DNA of 41,702 nt, taken from Pelagophyceae sp. CCMP2097. Its lineage: Eukaryota; Sar; Pelagophyceae. This document shows positions 10,403 to 20,127 of the stretch, in pieces. Location: the NCBI GenBank assembly GCA_026770575.1, contig MU657177.1, forward strand, positions 698,539-740,240, written 5' to 3'. The stretch's first letter is position 1. Each line of letters opens with the position of its first letter. Under the pieces are notes generated by a model that saw only the letters and a program-made list of their open reading frames with translations, made no database searches and was not told the DNA's origin. The translations under genes and the position numbers were made by a program.

Positions 10403-11578
10403 ATGGGCGAGCCGCCGCCGGCCGCTGTCCCAAAGCCGTGCTGCGTCTGCCGCGCGCTGGGCGGCAAGCAGTGCACGGTCTGCAAATCGCGGCACTACTG
10501 CTCGAAAAAGTGCTAGCTCGTCGACTGGAAGCGCGGGCACAAGGAGCAGTGCAGGCAGCTCGCAGCCGACTTCCAGGACCAGCTCCTCGACGCGCTGGTG
10601 CCGGAGCAGCTTGAGATCAACGAGGAGCAGGCCATCGTCGAGGACGTCGCGCCGGCAGCTGATTCTGGGGCGGCGGCGCGGGCACCGGCTGCTCGGACGA
10701 CGGCCAGTGCGCGTTCCAAGGTCGTTGCGATGCACGTCGACGCGCCGGACTGGCGCGGCACCTGCCCCATCTGCCTGGACCTGATGCCGATCGAACCTGC
10801 AAAACGAATGTTCTACGATTGCTGCTGCAAGAGGATCTGCACGGCATGCTCCGGCAAGTGCCTGGAGCAAGACAGGCGGTGCCCGCTCTGCAGAACATCG
10901 GTCAGCATGTCGACTACCGAGTGGCTGCGCCGGGTCCAGAACCACGTGGACGAGGGCAACGCTGAGGCGCAGGCGCAGCTCGCGATCAGGTACTTAAAAG
11001 GTGCCATGGGGCTGAAGAAAGATGTGACGCGGGCGCTCGAATTGTCCGAGCACGCGGCGGCGCAAGGACATGCAATCGCTCAGTTTTATTTGGGAGCGCA
11101 TTATGATTACGGGCAAGCTGTTGAGATCGACCACAATGTTGCTGAGCAGTGGTACCGACGCGCGGCCAAGCAGGGATATCCCCTCGCTCAAAACAATCTC
11201 GGCTTGCTATTCTACCGCGGCCGAGGCGTGGCGCAGTCGTACCCCGACGCCGTGCAGTGGTTCCGCCTCGCCGCGGCGGAGGGCCTTCCGGAAGCAATCT
11301 TCCACTTTGGCGCGTGTCACGAAATCGGCCACGGCGTGCCGCGGGACTACGACGCGGCGCTGCGCCTCTATAGGCAGGCCGCGACGATGGGGCATGCCGG
11401 CGCTGCGGCGGCGGCCGAAGATTCCGGGGGGGGCAAATTAAGGCGACCGCGGCGACGCATCCCAGGCGACTGCGACGACGCATCCGGCCGGGGCTCGGAA
11501 TCCGGCCGGGGCTCGGAAACCGACGCGGGCGGATCCGACGCGGGCGAGGGGCGCGACGGCGACGCGCCGGTGCCGTGA
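10403..11578 (+). pseudogene. MYND - RING - Sel1-repeat protein interrupted by an in-frame TAG
   Basis: The ATG at 10403 (an alternative in-frame ATG lies at 10322) opens a MYND zinc finger (CCVCRALGGKQC...HYCSKKC). TAG at 10514-10516 interrupts it. Without any frame change it resumes LVDWKRGHKEQC, completing the finger. MYND fingers usually have Gln right after that Cys, so a CAG-to-TAG change is the simplest reading. A RING-like finger (CPICLDLMP...RRCPLCR, about 10762-10890) and four Sel1 repeats (about 10950-11410) follow, with an acidic/basic low-complexity tail to the TGA at 11578. Such proteins act as protein-interaction scaffolds or putative E3 ligases; the role here is inferred. It could be a recent pseudogene, a readthrough gene or a base-call error. 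Confidence 0.8.
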
Positions 11579-11811
11579 GCGTCCGCCGCGGAGACGAAGC
11601 GTGCACCCCGCGCCCTCCGACGACGAGCGCAGAACGAGGCGCGGTCTCCTCTCACCTCACGCGCGCCTCGGCCGTCGCTTGCGCCGGCGTCGGGCGCACG
11701 GTCCGTTTAAAAAAGAGCGAAGAAACATGATTCGAATTAGAGGTGGCCCACGAGCGGGCGTCACAGTGCGCTTTTAAGGGCGCGGTGGCGGGCGGGTCTC
11801 CCGCGATCTCG

Positions 11812-14305
11812 TCACGAGGGGACGGCGGCGGGCACGGAGTTGCGGTTGAGGCGCGGCAGCAGCTTTGAGAGGTCGATTGATTCGATGTCGAGGGGCTTGG
11901 AGGTCACCATGTCTACGTCCGCGTAGAGCCCGAGCGAGAGGTCCACCTAGCGCACGGGATCGCCAAAGGCCGAGGGCGTCACGAGATTGCCAAAAGCCGC
12001 CGTCTCAAGGCTGCATCCACCCTCTTTCCGGTAACGAAAACCCTCGTGCCTCTCCGGGTTGGTCGTCCTTCCGGGCGCCGCTTTGGACGTCCAGCGACGT
12101 CACGGCCACAATAAAGGGCCTCGTGTGGCCCGGCAGCGCGGTCTCTTCCTTGCGCCGCAACGCGGAAACTCGAAGCCGTCCATGAAAGGCATGACCATGT
12201 CCGTGAACACAACAGCGAACCTATATAGGAATTCCTATAGCGAGACGTGGGAACCACACGCGAGACTGACGTGTGACGCTCGATGAGGTTCAGCGCGTCC
12301 ATGGCCGACGACGCGGTGTGGACCTGGCAGTCGAAGTGGCGCTGTATGTGCCTCGCCAGCATCTTCAGCTGCGTGGGCGAGTCGTCCACGACAAGCACCT
12401 TGGTCTGATTCTCCCAAGATCCGTTCGTCGCCGGCCGGGCGGAGGCGGCGCGCGCCATCTTGCCCGGCGGCACCGCCGCGGCGCGAGGCAGCTCGGCGGA
12501 GGAAGAAGTAGTAGTGCGCGGCGACGACCTTGGGGAGACCTCCTTGGGTTTGTCAAACGTCGCCATGGCCGCTGCTTGCGCGTCGCCGTCGTCGGCGCCT
12601 TCGGCAGACCGCGGCCGCTCCGCCGTCGGCGGCCGCTCCGCGATGGACCCGCGCGACACGCTGGCACCGGGCGCGGAGACGCTCTTCAAGATCGGCTTGG
12701 CCTGCGCCGTGCGGCGCAGCGGCACCGCGTCGAGGCCCGCGCGCTTGGGCGTCTGCGGCGGCGAGGCGACGAGGACCGCCTTGGTCGCGTGGAATTGCAG
12801 GAGAGCGTCGACGACGCCTTTTTCCACGAACGGCGTTAAAGTCTCCACTGCAAACAACGCCGACGGCCGCTTGCCCGGCTCCATGTCCAGGCACCGCGAC
12901 GCCACCTGCACCAGCGGCCGCGCCGCGTCCTGCGGCACCAGCGCCGACCAGTCGCCGTCGTCCAAAAACGTCGGCCGAGGAGGGCTCATCTCACGCCGGC
13001 CGGCGCTGGCCCGCGGGACCGCGGGGCCGCTCGCCGCCGGCGCCGCGGGGCCCGGCGCCGCGGGCGCGAGGCCGGCGAGCGCGCGCGCCGCCGCGTCGTG
13101 CAGCGCCGCCGTGCGTGCGCCGACGGCGGCGAGGAACCTATCCGTCCTCGTCTGGCGTTTCTCCCTCTTTCTCCCGTCTCGCGCGGGTCCCGTCACCGCG
13201 CGTGCCTCGCTTTGTCTCGTGGCCACGATGCTCTCGCTGGCGCGCGTATCCCTCTTTGCGACGAGTGATTGCTTTTTGATGTCAGGCGCGGGCATCCACT
13301 CTTCCTTGACGTCTGCAATCGAGGCGTGGTCGTGGCGCGTCCCGTACTGCGCGACGTAGACTGATGCCCAGTGCGCGTGGAACGCCTTGGCGCCGACCAA
13401 GCATTCCAAAGCGACAGCGCCCAGAGACCAAACGTCCGCCGCTTCCTCCACGGCCCCAAACTCCTCCGCAATCACCTCCGGCCCGAAATACCCCATCGCC
13501 CCGCAGCCGCGCACCGTCGTCCAGGAGTGCGCCGTGGAAGCCTCGCCGCGCAGAGTCTCCGTGTGGCAGCACAAGCTCAAGTCCCCAAAGACTATGCGGC
13601 CGTCCGCGCACAGAATCACAGTCTCCGGCGAGACCTCCCTATGCACCAAACCGCACGAGTGCAGGAACGCCACGCCCGCGGACATCGATGCAATGACCAG
13701 CACCGCGAGCTCGTCGTCGAGCCTAGAAAGTCGACCGCCTAAGGCCCAAGCACTCGACGAAACACAAACTCTTGAGCCAGGGCGCCCCCCGCCGCGTTGC
13801 ATCGACGCACGGCATGCTCTCGTCGGCGTTGAGGCGCCTCTCGAGCGTCGGGCCGTCGAGGAGCTCCTTGACGAAGAGGACGTCCTCCTTGGTGCAGAAC
13901 GCGCCTACACGAGTGTCACTCAGTTTGGAACCACACTTTGAGACCACGCGTCTTAGAACGGATGCGGGTCGTGCCCGGCGCTGACTCTTCTCTGTTGCCG
14001 CTCCCGAAGGCGGTTCGGGTGGACGTACCGATGAACGCGGCGAGCGCGGGATGCCGGCCCGCGCGCTCCACTTCCAAGTGCACCCAGTGCTCGTTCGCCA
14101 AGGCGCGCATTTGCTAAGCGGAGGAAAGCGTCGCAAACAAGGAGAGGCAAAGGCGAAGGAGCGACCGGGCAGCAACAAAGGCGTCTTTCCCAGGCAGCAA
14201 CAAGGCTTCGCACCGCCAGCGTCTTGATGTGGTCCTTCTGGATGCGCTTCAGCACCACGGGGCTCTTGTCCTTGCGCACGCCGCGGTGCAGCGCGTAGCC
14301 GCGGC
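11812..14305 (-). CDS. pseudokinase-like protein fused to a response-regulator receiver domain (frameshifted)
   Basis: Exons: complement(11812..11946, 12089..12220, 12271..13722, 13811..13904, 14029..14113, 14214..14305); the 5' end is incomplete. The kinase fold is clear: GRGYALHRGV loop, VVLKRI lysine, hinge FVKELLDG, VWSLGAVALE. The catalytic loop reads HREVSPETV instead of HRDxKPxN and the DFG site reads DLS, so catalysis is doubtful. A long Ala/Pro-rich insert follows. The receiver domain keeps its acid pair (VLVVDDS), the phospho-acceptor Asp (FTDMVMPFMDG), Thr (AVTSLD) and Lys (TSKPL). After DGFE the frame shifts: one missing base near 12140 separates it from SALRRKEETALPG. Introns are as short as 50 nt. 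It probably functions, or functioned, as a phospho-signal integrator. Confidence 0.75.
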
Positions 14306-14639
14306 CTGGGAGCGACAATCGACTTTGTGGGGGGCCGCACAGCTCTCCAAAACGGCGGCCGCGCGGCGGCGCCCCGCGGCCGCGTTACCAGACCCACGCA
14401 CCCTTGGAGTCGACGTCTGGGTTGCAGTAGACGACGCCGCACCTAGAGTGACCACGGCGCGGTTTCGCCGCAGTCCCGCCGCGCGGTCCCGCCCCAATCC
14501 ATAACGCCTGCCCCGCCGCGGGCGGCCGCCCTTTTCGTTCGAGCGGCGCGGGATGCTCGCCTGTCCTGCGCCGCCGGGATGAGGTGGAGGATGCCCCTAG
14601 AGGAGCAGGGTATCGTGAAAGTACCACTGCGGATATCCC

Positions 14640-14862
14640 CTTTCCGTCCGCCCAGACACCTTTGGCGCGCGGGGCGCTGGTCCAAACGTCGTCCTGAGGA
14701 GGTCCTCGTCCCAGAGGAGCGCCATGTGCTGGTCCTTGAGGCCATCGTACCTGCCAGGTCAGTGAGAGGCTCGCGGCTCGCCGCTCTCAGGCGGGGCGCC
14801 GGGCCAAACTGCTTGCGCAGCTGCTTAAAGTCCTGAATGACCTTTGAGATCTGCTGCGTCAT
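14640..14862 (-). CDS. candidate 5' exons of the pseudokinase-receiver gene
   Basis: From an ATG at 14862 the minus strand encodes MTQQISKVIQDFKQLRKQ. Splicing at a GTTTGG donor and the CTGGCAG acceptor would join it to YDGLKDQHMALLWDEDLL and then TTFGPAPRAPK, a coherent helical stretch. I could not connect it in phase to the glycine-loop exon at 14214-14305, so another exon or a different gene is possible. Confidence 0.35.
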
Positions 14863-15023
14863 CCCGCCCGATCCGGCCGCGCGCCAAGGACTGGGGGCAC
14901 TGACGTTCCTTGACTCTGATACTCGCAGAGCGCCGCGAGATTTCACTTTCAGGAGGGCGCCACGGATAGCCACGTTTTGTCGGACCTTTCGCCGAAAGGC
15001 CGACGTACCTACAGGAATTCACG

Positions 15024-15974
15024 ATGGCGTCTGCGCCGGAGCAGGGTTCTTTCCGGGAGCGCTTCGAGCTCAGATCGCTGCGCCTGGATGCGCAGAGCAC
15101 GCTGGAGTTGGAGCAGGAGCCGCCACCAGACTTGATGGACGAAGGCGACGTGCCGCTTGGAGGCACCGGCGGCACGATCTGGAGAGCCGGCGAGGAGCTC
15201 GCGAGGAGGCTCTTCGCCGACGAGACGCTCCGCGGCCTCTTTTTCGGCAGAAGAGTGCTGGAGCTCGGCGCGGGGACGGGCATCCTCGGCCTTTCGTGCG
15301 CGGCGCTCGGCGCCACGAGCGTCGCGCGCAGCCGCGTCGGATCGCCATGCCCACGCTCTAGCCTCGAGTCCGAGCCTATAGAGCCTAGAGCCTAGAGAGA
15401 GCCTATAGTAATCGCCTCGAGTCATCTTCGTCGTAGGTGCTGACGGACGTGGCGGACGCGCTGCCTCTCTTGCGCCGAAATGTGCAGCGCAACTCGTGGG
15501 TCCAGACTCTAAACGGCGCAACAGTCCTCGCCGCGCAGCTCGACTGGACAGCCCCGCGCTTCGAAGTCGTCGGCGCCGTCAGCGTGAGTTGGCGTCCGCG
15601 AGAGGCGCCTGAGAGCTTTGGCGGGCGAGTGTGCGTGTCATTTGGCGGCGCAGGCTTTGGGCGTGGCCCAAGTGCTGGTGGCGTCGGACGTCTGCTACCA
15701 CGCCAGCCTCGTGCCGCCGCTCGTTTCGACGATGCGTGCCGCGCTGCAGGCCATGGGCCCCGACGCGCTCGCTTTAGTGGCCTGCGTCAAACACGAACCC
15801 ATGGCCTTCTCCGCTTTGCTCGAAGGGCTCCGCCAGCAGCACCACGTCGAGCATTACCGCAGACAAGACGACGGCTTGGAGGTCTTCGTCGTCTCCCACG
15901 CAGCAAAGCCCTGGCGCGCACCCGCCACAGGCGCAGCCGCGCAGACGCCGGCCATTGTGTCGTTCCATGGCTAA
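15024..15974 (+). CDS. METTL21/methyltransferase-16 family protein methyltransferase
   Basis: A predicted SAM-dependent protein lysine methyltransferase of 254 residues. Model: 15024..15320, 15437..15583, 15654..15974, all phase-0 junctions, with 116-nt and 70-nt introns. Motifs in order: GGTIWRAGEELARRL before motif I; SAM-binding LELGAGTGILGL; post-I VLTDVADALPLLRRNV; LDW; and VLVASDVCYH (motif IV). Each intron falls between these conserved blocks, which supports the model. Family members methylate chaperones or translation factors; the substrate here is unknown. It lies divergently from the kinase-receiver locus and convergently with the TPX2-like gene, whose stop is 140 bp away. Confidence 0.88.
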
Positions 15975-16113
15975 CGCGCATCCCAAAGATCTGTGAGGCA
16001 AGTGGGGGAGGTGGGTAATACTGCTTCGGAGGTGGGTCGGGGGCGTCGATCGTGGCCGGCGCGCGCGGGAGGCGCTCTTCAGATTGGGACTTCGCGCGCG
16101 ACGAACCGCAAGC

Positions 16114-18368
16114 CTATTCGACAAACCTCTTCGTCGGCCAAACGCCGTCTCGGACGACAACGCAGTCAGAGGGCTCACCGCCGTTTGCGACGCTTGTACG
16201 GCGGAGGCGATCGAGTTCGGCGGCCGCAGCCTGGTCCGCGGCGGCCGCGGCCGCGGCGCGGTCGGCCTCGCGGTCTGCGCGGCGTTGGGCCGAGGCGGCG
16301 TTGAACGCGCGGCGCTTCAACGCGCGCGCGTCTGTGTGGATCTGCATCTTGGCCAGTGCGATGGGCGAGTGCTTGTACGCCTTCCGGAGGTCGGCCGCGC
16401 GCAGCTGTTCCACGTTTTCCTGCCACGCCGCCAAAGCGACGCGGTGCCGCTGCGCGCCGGGCATTTCGGGCGTCGCGGCCACGGTAGGCGCCTTGCCCGA
16501 CGGCGCCGGCTTGAACGCCTCGGACTTGGGCATGGGCCGCGCGCGGAAGGCCGGCGCCGAAACCGGCGCCGAAGCCGGCGCCGGCTGCTTGGGCTGCGCG
16601 AGGTCCGCCAGCAGGTTGCCCGGCACGTTCGGCCTGCAAGATCCGTGTTCTTCGCAGCCGGGGGTCTCTGCAGATGGGCCTCGTCTCGTAAAATGAGAGC
16701 GTCGTCCGCCTCGTGCAAAACTCACGCGTTCTTGTGCTTGCGGGCCTGGAACTTCTTCGACAGCTCGACTTCGTCCGCCGACGGCGGCGGCCTACAAAGG
16801 CCACCGCGTCAGCGCCGGCGACCCAAGGCGCCTCATTGAAAAGGCGCACGGTGGCCGGGCGTCCGCTCGCTTGTCGCAGGTGAACGCAAAGGGCCGCGGC
16901 GACGTCGTCGGCGCCGACGCGACGCGGGGCACGCCGTGCGTGCCCGCGCAGTTGAGGACGCGCGGATCCAGGAGCAGCGCCTTGAAGCCTCCGAGGCCGT
17001 CGACCGTCGGCGGCGCCGCAAGCGCCACGGACTCGTGCTGCTTCTTCCGCTCGCCTGTTCGAGGCGTTGACGCACGCTCGGTAGAGTTCAAAGACTCACG
17101 GATCTTGGACATGAGCGCCGGCGACTGCGGGATGGTCAGGCCGAGCTTTTGGCCCGCCTCGTGCTCCTTTTGCCGCGCGGCGAATTCGGCCTGGGCAACG
17201 CTCGCGCGACGGAACCGCGACGGCACGTCCGCCGCCTACGCCAGGCGTCGAGACCGACTGAGCGACGCGCGAGGGCCACCGCAACTTGGAAGTGCCCGCG
17301 CGACGTTCGAACGAGAGGCGAGCGACTCACGAGCTTGGCGAGTTTCTCGGCCAGCGTCGGGGACGGCGGTGGCGGCGGCGGCGGCGCGCCGGCCAGCCGC
17401 TCCGCCGCGCGCTGCGCCATCGCGGAGACGAAGGGCTTTGCGATCCTAAGAGAGTGGTTGAGTGTATCGCGCCTTCGGGCCTTTCGAGGACCGTGGAGCC
17501 GTCGTCTCTCGGGGCTCGTCAGCGCGGGCGTTTCTCTCGCAGCTCGTTTTAAGCCGAGCACCTTCTGTGAACACGGTGCTAGCTAAGTAAAAACTGCTCT
17601 TCTTGTTTGACGGGGGTTCCGAGGTCTGACGGACGCCGGGCGTTGCGTGAGGCGCTTTGCCTGCTGCTCCTTCGCCTGGTCCTTGGCGCGCGGCACGGGC
17701 TGCACGCTGGCGCCGCGGGCCTTGCGCGGCGCGGGCTGCGCGGCGGCGGGCTCGACGCTGCGCGACCGGCGGCCGCGGCCAAAGCGCTGCTGCGCCGTCG
17801 ACGCCGGAGCGGCAACGGTCTTGCGGTTTTGTGCGATGCGGTCCGCGACGGCCTTCTTCGCCGCCTCGACGAGCTGCGACTCGACGTCCGCGCTGCTCAC
17901 CACAACGCGCGGCGGCCTAGACGCGTTGGTGAGAGGGCTTTGTACAAAGAAAAGGCGCACAACGCACCTATACGAGAGCTTGGGCCCCTTGGGCTCCGTG
18001 AGGCCGCGCGGCTCGGCGGGCGCCTTCTTCTCGGCGAACTTCTTCTCGGCGGGCTTCTTCTTCTCCGCAGGCACCAAGGTCTTCTTCTCGGGCACCTTCT
18101 TCTCGGGTACCTTCTTCTCGGGCACCAATGTCTTCTTCACCAAAGTCATCTTCACCGCGGGCTTATTCGCCGCGGCCGCCTTCGTCTCGTTGGGCGCCGT
18201 GTGCACAATCGCCTCGCGCATCGCGGGCTTGAACATCATCGTCGACCGCCGCGCCTTTGCAGACCGCGCCTTGGGCACTTGCTGCGCCTCTTCGAGCGCG
18301 TCGGCCTCGCCGACAGCGCTCGCCTCGTCGTCGAATTCGACGGGCTCCGCCGCGGACGCCGCCCTCAT
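16114..18368 (-). CDS. TPX2-like microtubule-associated protein
   Basis: Model: complement(16114..16633, 16726..16791, 16850..17054, 17100..17235, 17331..17445, 17635..17916, 17968..18368), 574 residues, in frame across six introns (45-189 nt). The ATG at 18368 is the first in-frame Met after the duplication junction; the true start may lie upstream. The N-terminal third is acidic, followed by a low-complexity Lys/Glu/Pro block (KKTLVPEKKVPEKK). The C-terminal half carries TPX2-type motifs: RPFAFTCDKRADAR, ELSKKFQARKHKNA, and AFRARPMPKSEAFKPAPSGK before a basic, helical tail. TPX2-family proteins bind spindle or cortical microtubules; that role is inferred. Part of this gene is duplicated just upstream. 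Confidence 0.7.
17412..17682. repeat. segmental direct duplication, copy A of block 1
   Basis: About 270 bp matching 18386-18660 at a constant offset of 974 bp, with only scattered substitutions. It spans an exon end, a complete intron and the next exon start, so intronic sequence is as conserved as coding sequence, suggesting a recent event. Confidence 0.85.
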
Positions 18369-19299
18369 CTCGGGCGCCGGGTGCACTGCGCCATCGCGGA
18401 GACGAAGGGCTTGGCGATCCTGAAGGGAGTGGTGAAGTGTATCGCGCCTTCGGGCCTTTCGAGGACCGTGGAACCGTCGTCTCTCGGGGCTCGTCAGCGC
18501 GGGCGTTTCTTTCGCAGCTCGTTTTAAGCCGAGCACCTTCTGTGAACACGGTGCCAGCTAAGTAAAAACTGCTTTCCTCGTTGGACGGGGGTTCCGAGGT
18601 CTGACGGACGCCGGTCGCTGCGTGAGCCGCTTCGCCGCCTGCTGTTCCTTCGCCTGCTCCTTCCGTCTCCTCCTCATCATCCTCCTCATCATCCTCGCCG
18701 GGCTTGAACGCCATCGTCGACCGCCGCGCGGACCGCGCCTTTTTGGCGGACTGTGCCTTTGGCACCTGCTGCGCCTCGTCGAGGGCGTCGGCCTCGCCGA
18801 TGGCGCTTGCCTCGTCGTCGAATTCGACGGGCTCCACCGCGAGCGCTGCTGCGAGGTCGCACTCGAAGAACTCATCCTTCTCGACGTCCTTCTCGGCGGG
18901 CTCGTTCTCGTCCGCGCCCGCCGCAGTCGGGGCGCTCGAGGCCGCGGCCTGCTCGTCGTCGCGCGCCGCCGCCGGGGCGTCGTCGAGCGGCGCCGCGGCC
19001 GCCTCGGGCGCCTCTGCGGCGCGATCGTCGCTCGACGGCGCGCAGACGTCCGCCTCGGGGGCGCCGGGCGCGTCGTCGGAGAAGTGCACCGCCTTGGTCT
19101 CGCGCGGCGGGGCCTCCGCCTCCGACCGCGCCGCGTCGTCGGGCGCGGCGGCGCCTTGAAGTTGGGTGGGAACGTTCGCAGGAACGTCGTCCTCCTCGGT
19201 GCCCGCGTCGGCGCCCACCATGAGCGAGGCGAAGAACAGCGTCGCGTCGTCGTCCGGCTCGTCCTTCATCTTCGCGGACTGCCGCCGCGTCTGCACCAT
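18163..19299 (-). CDS. acidic N-terminal exon(s) of the TPX2-like locus, or a truncated duplicate
   Basis: The ATG at 19299 opens MVQTRRQSAKMKDEPDDD and a strongly acidic, Ala-rich protein. Around 18700-18842 it contains EPVEFDDEASAIGEADAL, which recurs nearly unchanged in the downstream gene. After GEDDEEDDEEE the frame no longer agrees with that of the repeated segment KEQQAAKRLTQRPA, so a frameshift, an unrecognised intron or decay follows the duplication. I cannot tell whether this is the true first exon of the 574-residue model (making a longer protein) or the remains of a second gene copy. The frame continues without domain content to 18163. Confidence 0.45.
   Translation of the reverse strand: MVQTRRQSAKMKDEPDDDATLFFASLMVGADAGTEEDDVPANVPTQLQGAAAPDDAARSEAEAPPRETKAVHFSDDAPGAPEADVCAPSSDDRAAEAPEAAAAPLDDAPAAARDDEQAAASSAPTAAGADENEPAEKDVEKDEFFECDLAAALAVEPVEFDDEASAIGEADALDEAQQVPKAQSAKKARSARRSTMAFKPGEDDEEDDEEETEGAGEGTAGGEAAHAATGVRQTSEPPSNEESSFYLAGTVFTEGARLKTSCERNARADEPRETTVPRSSKGPKARYTSPLPSGSPSPSSPRWRSAPGARDEGGVRGGARRIRRRGERCRRGRRARRGAASAQGAVCKGAAVDDDVQARDARGDCAHGAQRDEGGRGE
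18223..18355. repeat. segmental direct duplication, copy A of block 2
   Basis: Coding block matching 18699-18842: the minus strand encodes EPVEFDDEASAVGEADALEE here and EPVEFDDEASAIGEADALDE in the partner. Blocks 1 and 2 occur in the same order in both copies. About 540 bp separates them in copy A but only about 40 bp in copy B. Confidence 0.8.
18386..18660. repeat. segmental direct duplication, copy B of block 1
   Basis: Partner of 17412-17682. Its left end abuts unrelated sequence (gtgcacccggcgcccgag) at about 18371-18386, which looks like the duplication junction. Confidence 0.85.
18699..18842. repeat. segmental direct duplication, copy B of block 2
   Basis: Partner of 18223-18355. It lies in the first long acidic exon of the TPX2-like locus. 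Confidence 0.8.
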
Positions 19300-20127
19300 C
19301 GCAGGGCCTGGGGCAGGGCTCCCCTCTCCCAGTGTCCCGTTGCGTTTTTTTCCCCAACGACTTTTCGCCAAAATGAAAGTTTGGGCGCGACCATCTGGCG
19401 CGACCTCATGCCGGCCCGAAGTACGCGGCAGCGCCCCCCCCCGGTTTTACGGCCGCTGTTTCCGGCTCTCGGTCGTCGCGCGGCTGGGCGTTCTACCCAA
19501 CCAGCTCCGCCTCTGGGCTCCGCCTCTGGGCTCAAACAGCGGTTGTGAATATAGGGACTGATTTAAATCTTCTGAATTCCCACTCAGAACAAATTTTACT
19601 TTCGGGAGGAGACCTGGGGAGCTCGAGAGACGCTCGAGAGACGCCCGAGAGACGCAGAGCGCGCCCGTCTATAGGACCGTGCTCGTCGTCTCTACGCCAC
19701 GCCTAGGTGCGCTTACTCGGAGCGCGGCGTCCTTTGCCCTTGGAGACCGTTCGGTCTCTGTGGCTCCTTATCTGACTCTGCTCGTCCACGCCCTGCTCGT
19801 CCACGACACGCGTCGCGTAAGCTGCCCCCCGAGCTGCTGCATCGCTCCGGGCTCTCCTCGCCTCGGAGATCTGATCGAAAGTCGATTTTTTCGCCCGTTG
19901 GAGGCGCGCGCCGAGTGGGCACCGAGGTTGCACTGACCCGGTGAGGTTGGCTCGGCGTTGCGTGGGCGATCTCGCCGAGCACCCTTGCTTGCTTAACCTT
20001 GCGTGGGGCTCAAGATTCTGGGTTCGCCATCATCGCCCTGTGAGGGCCGCTCCATCAACGTGGCCAGCCATCCACAAACGGCCCGCTCCTCGTTGGATGC
20101 AGGGCGAAGGTGTCCCCGACGAGTGAT
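19300..20127. other. intergenic between JMJD4-like and TPX2-like genes
   Basis: About 830 bp between two minus-strand genes. It should contain the promoter of the acidic TPX2-locus exon. I see an 11-bp tandem repeat (19621-19656) and a short duplicated string, ctccgcctctgggctccgcctctgggctc, around 19505-19533, but no convincing gene. Confidence 0.4.
19621..19656. repeat. tandem repeat, unit ctcgagagacg (x3)
   Basis: Three consecutive 11-bp units, the third with a single change (cccgagagacg), followed by a partial unit. Intergenic. Confidence 0.75.

Noticed and set aside
12221..12242. Near-palindrome ctatataggaattcctatag as a regulatory or mobile-element site
   Set aside because: It lies within the 50-nt intron of the kinase-receiver gene and includes the acceptor; its symmetry may be chance.
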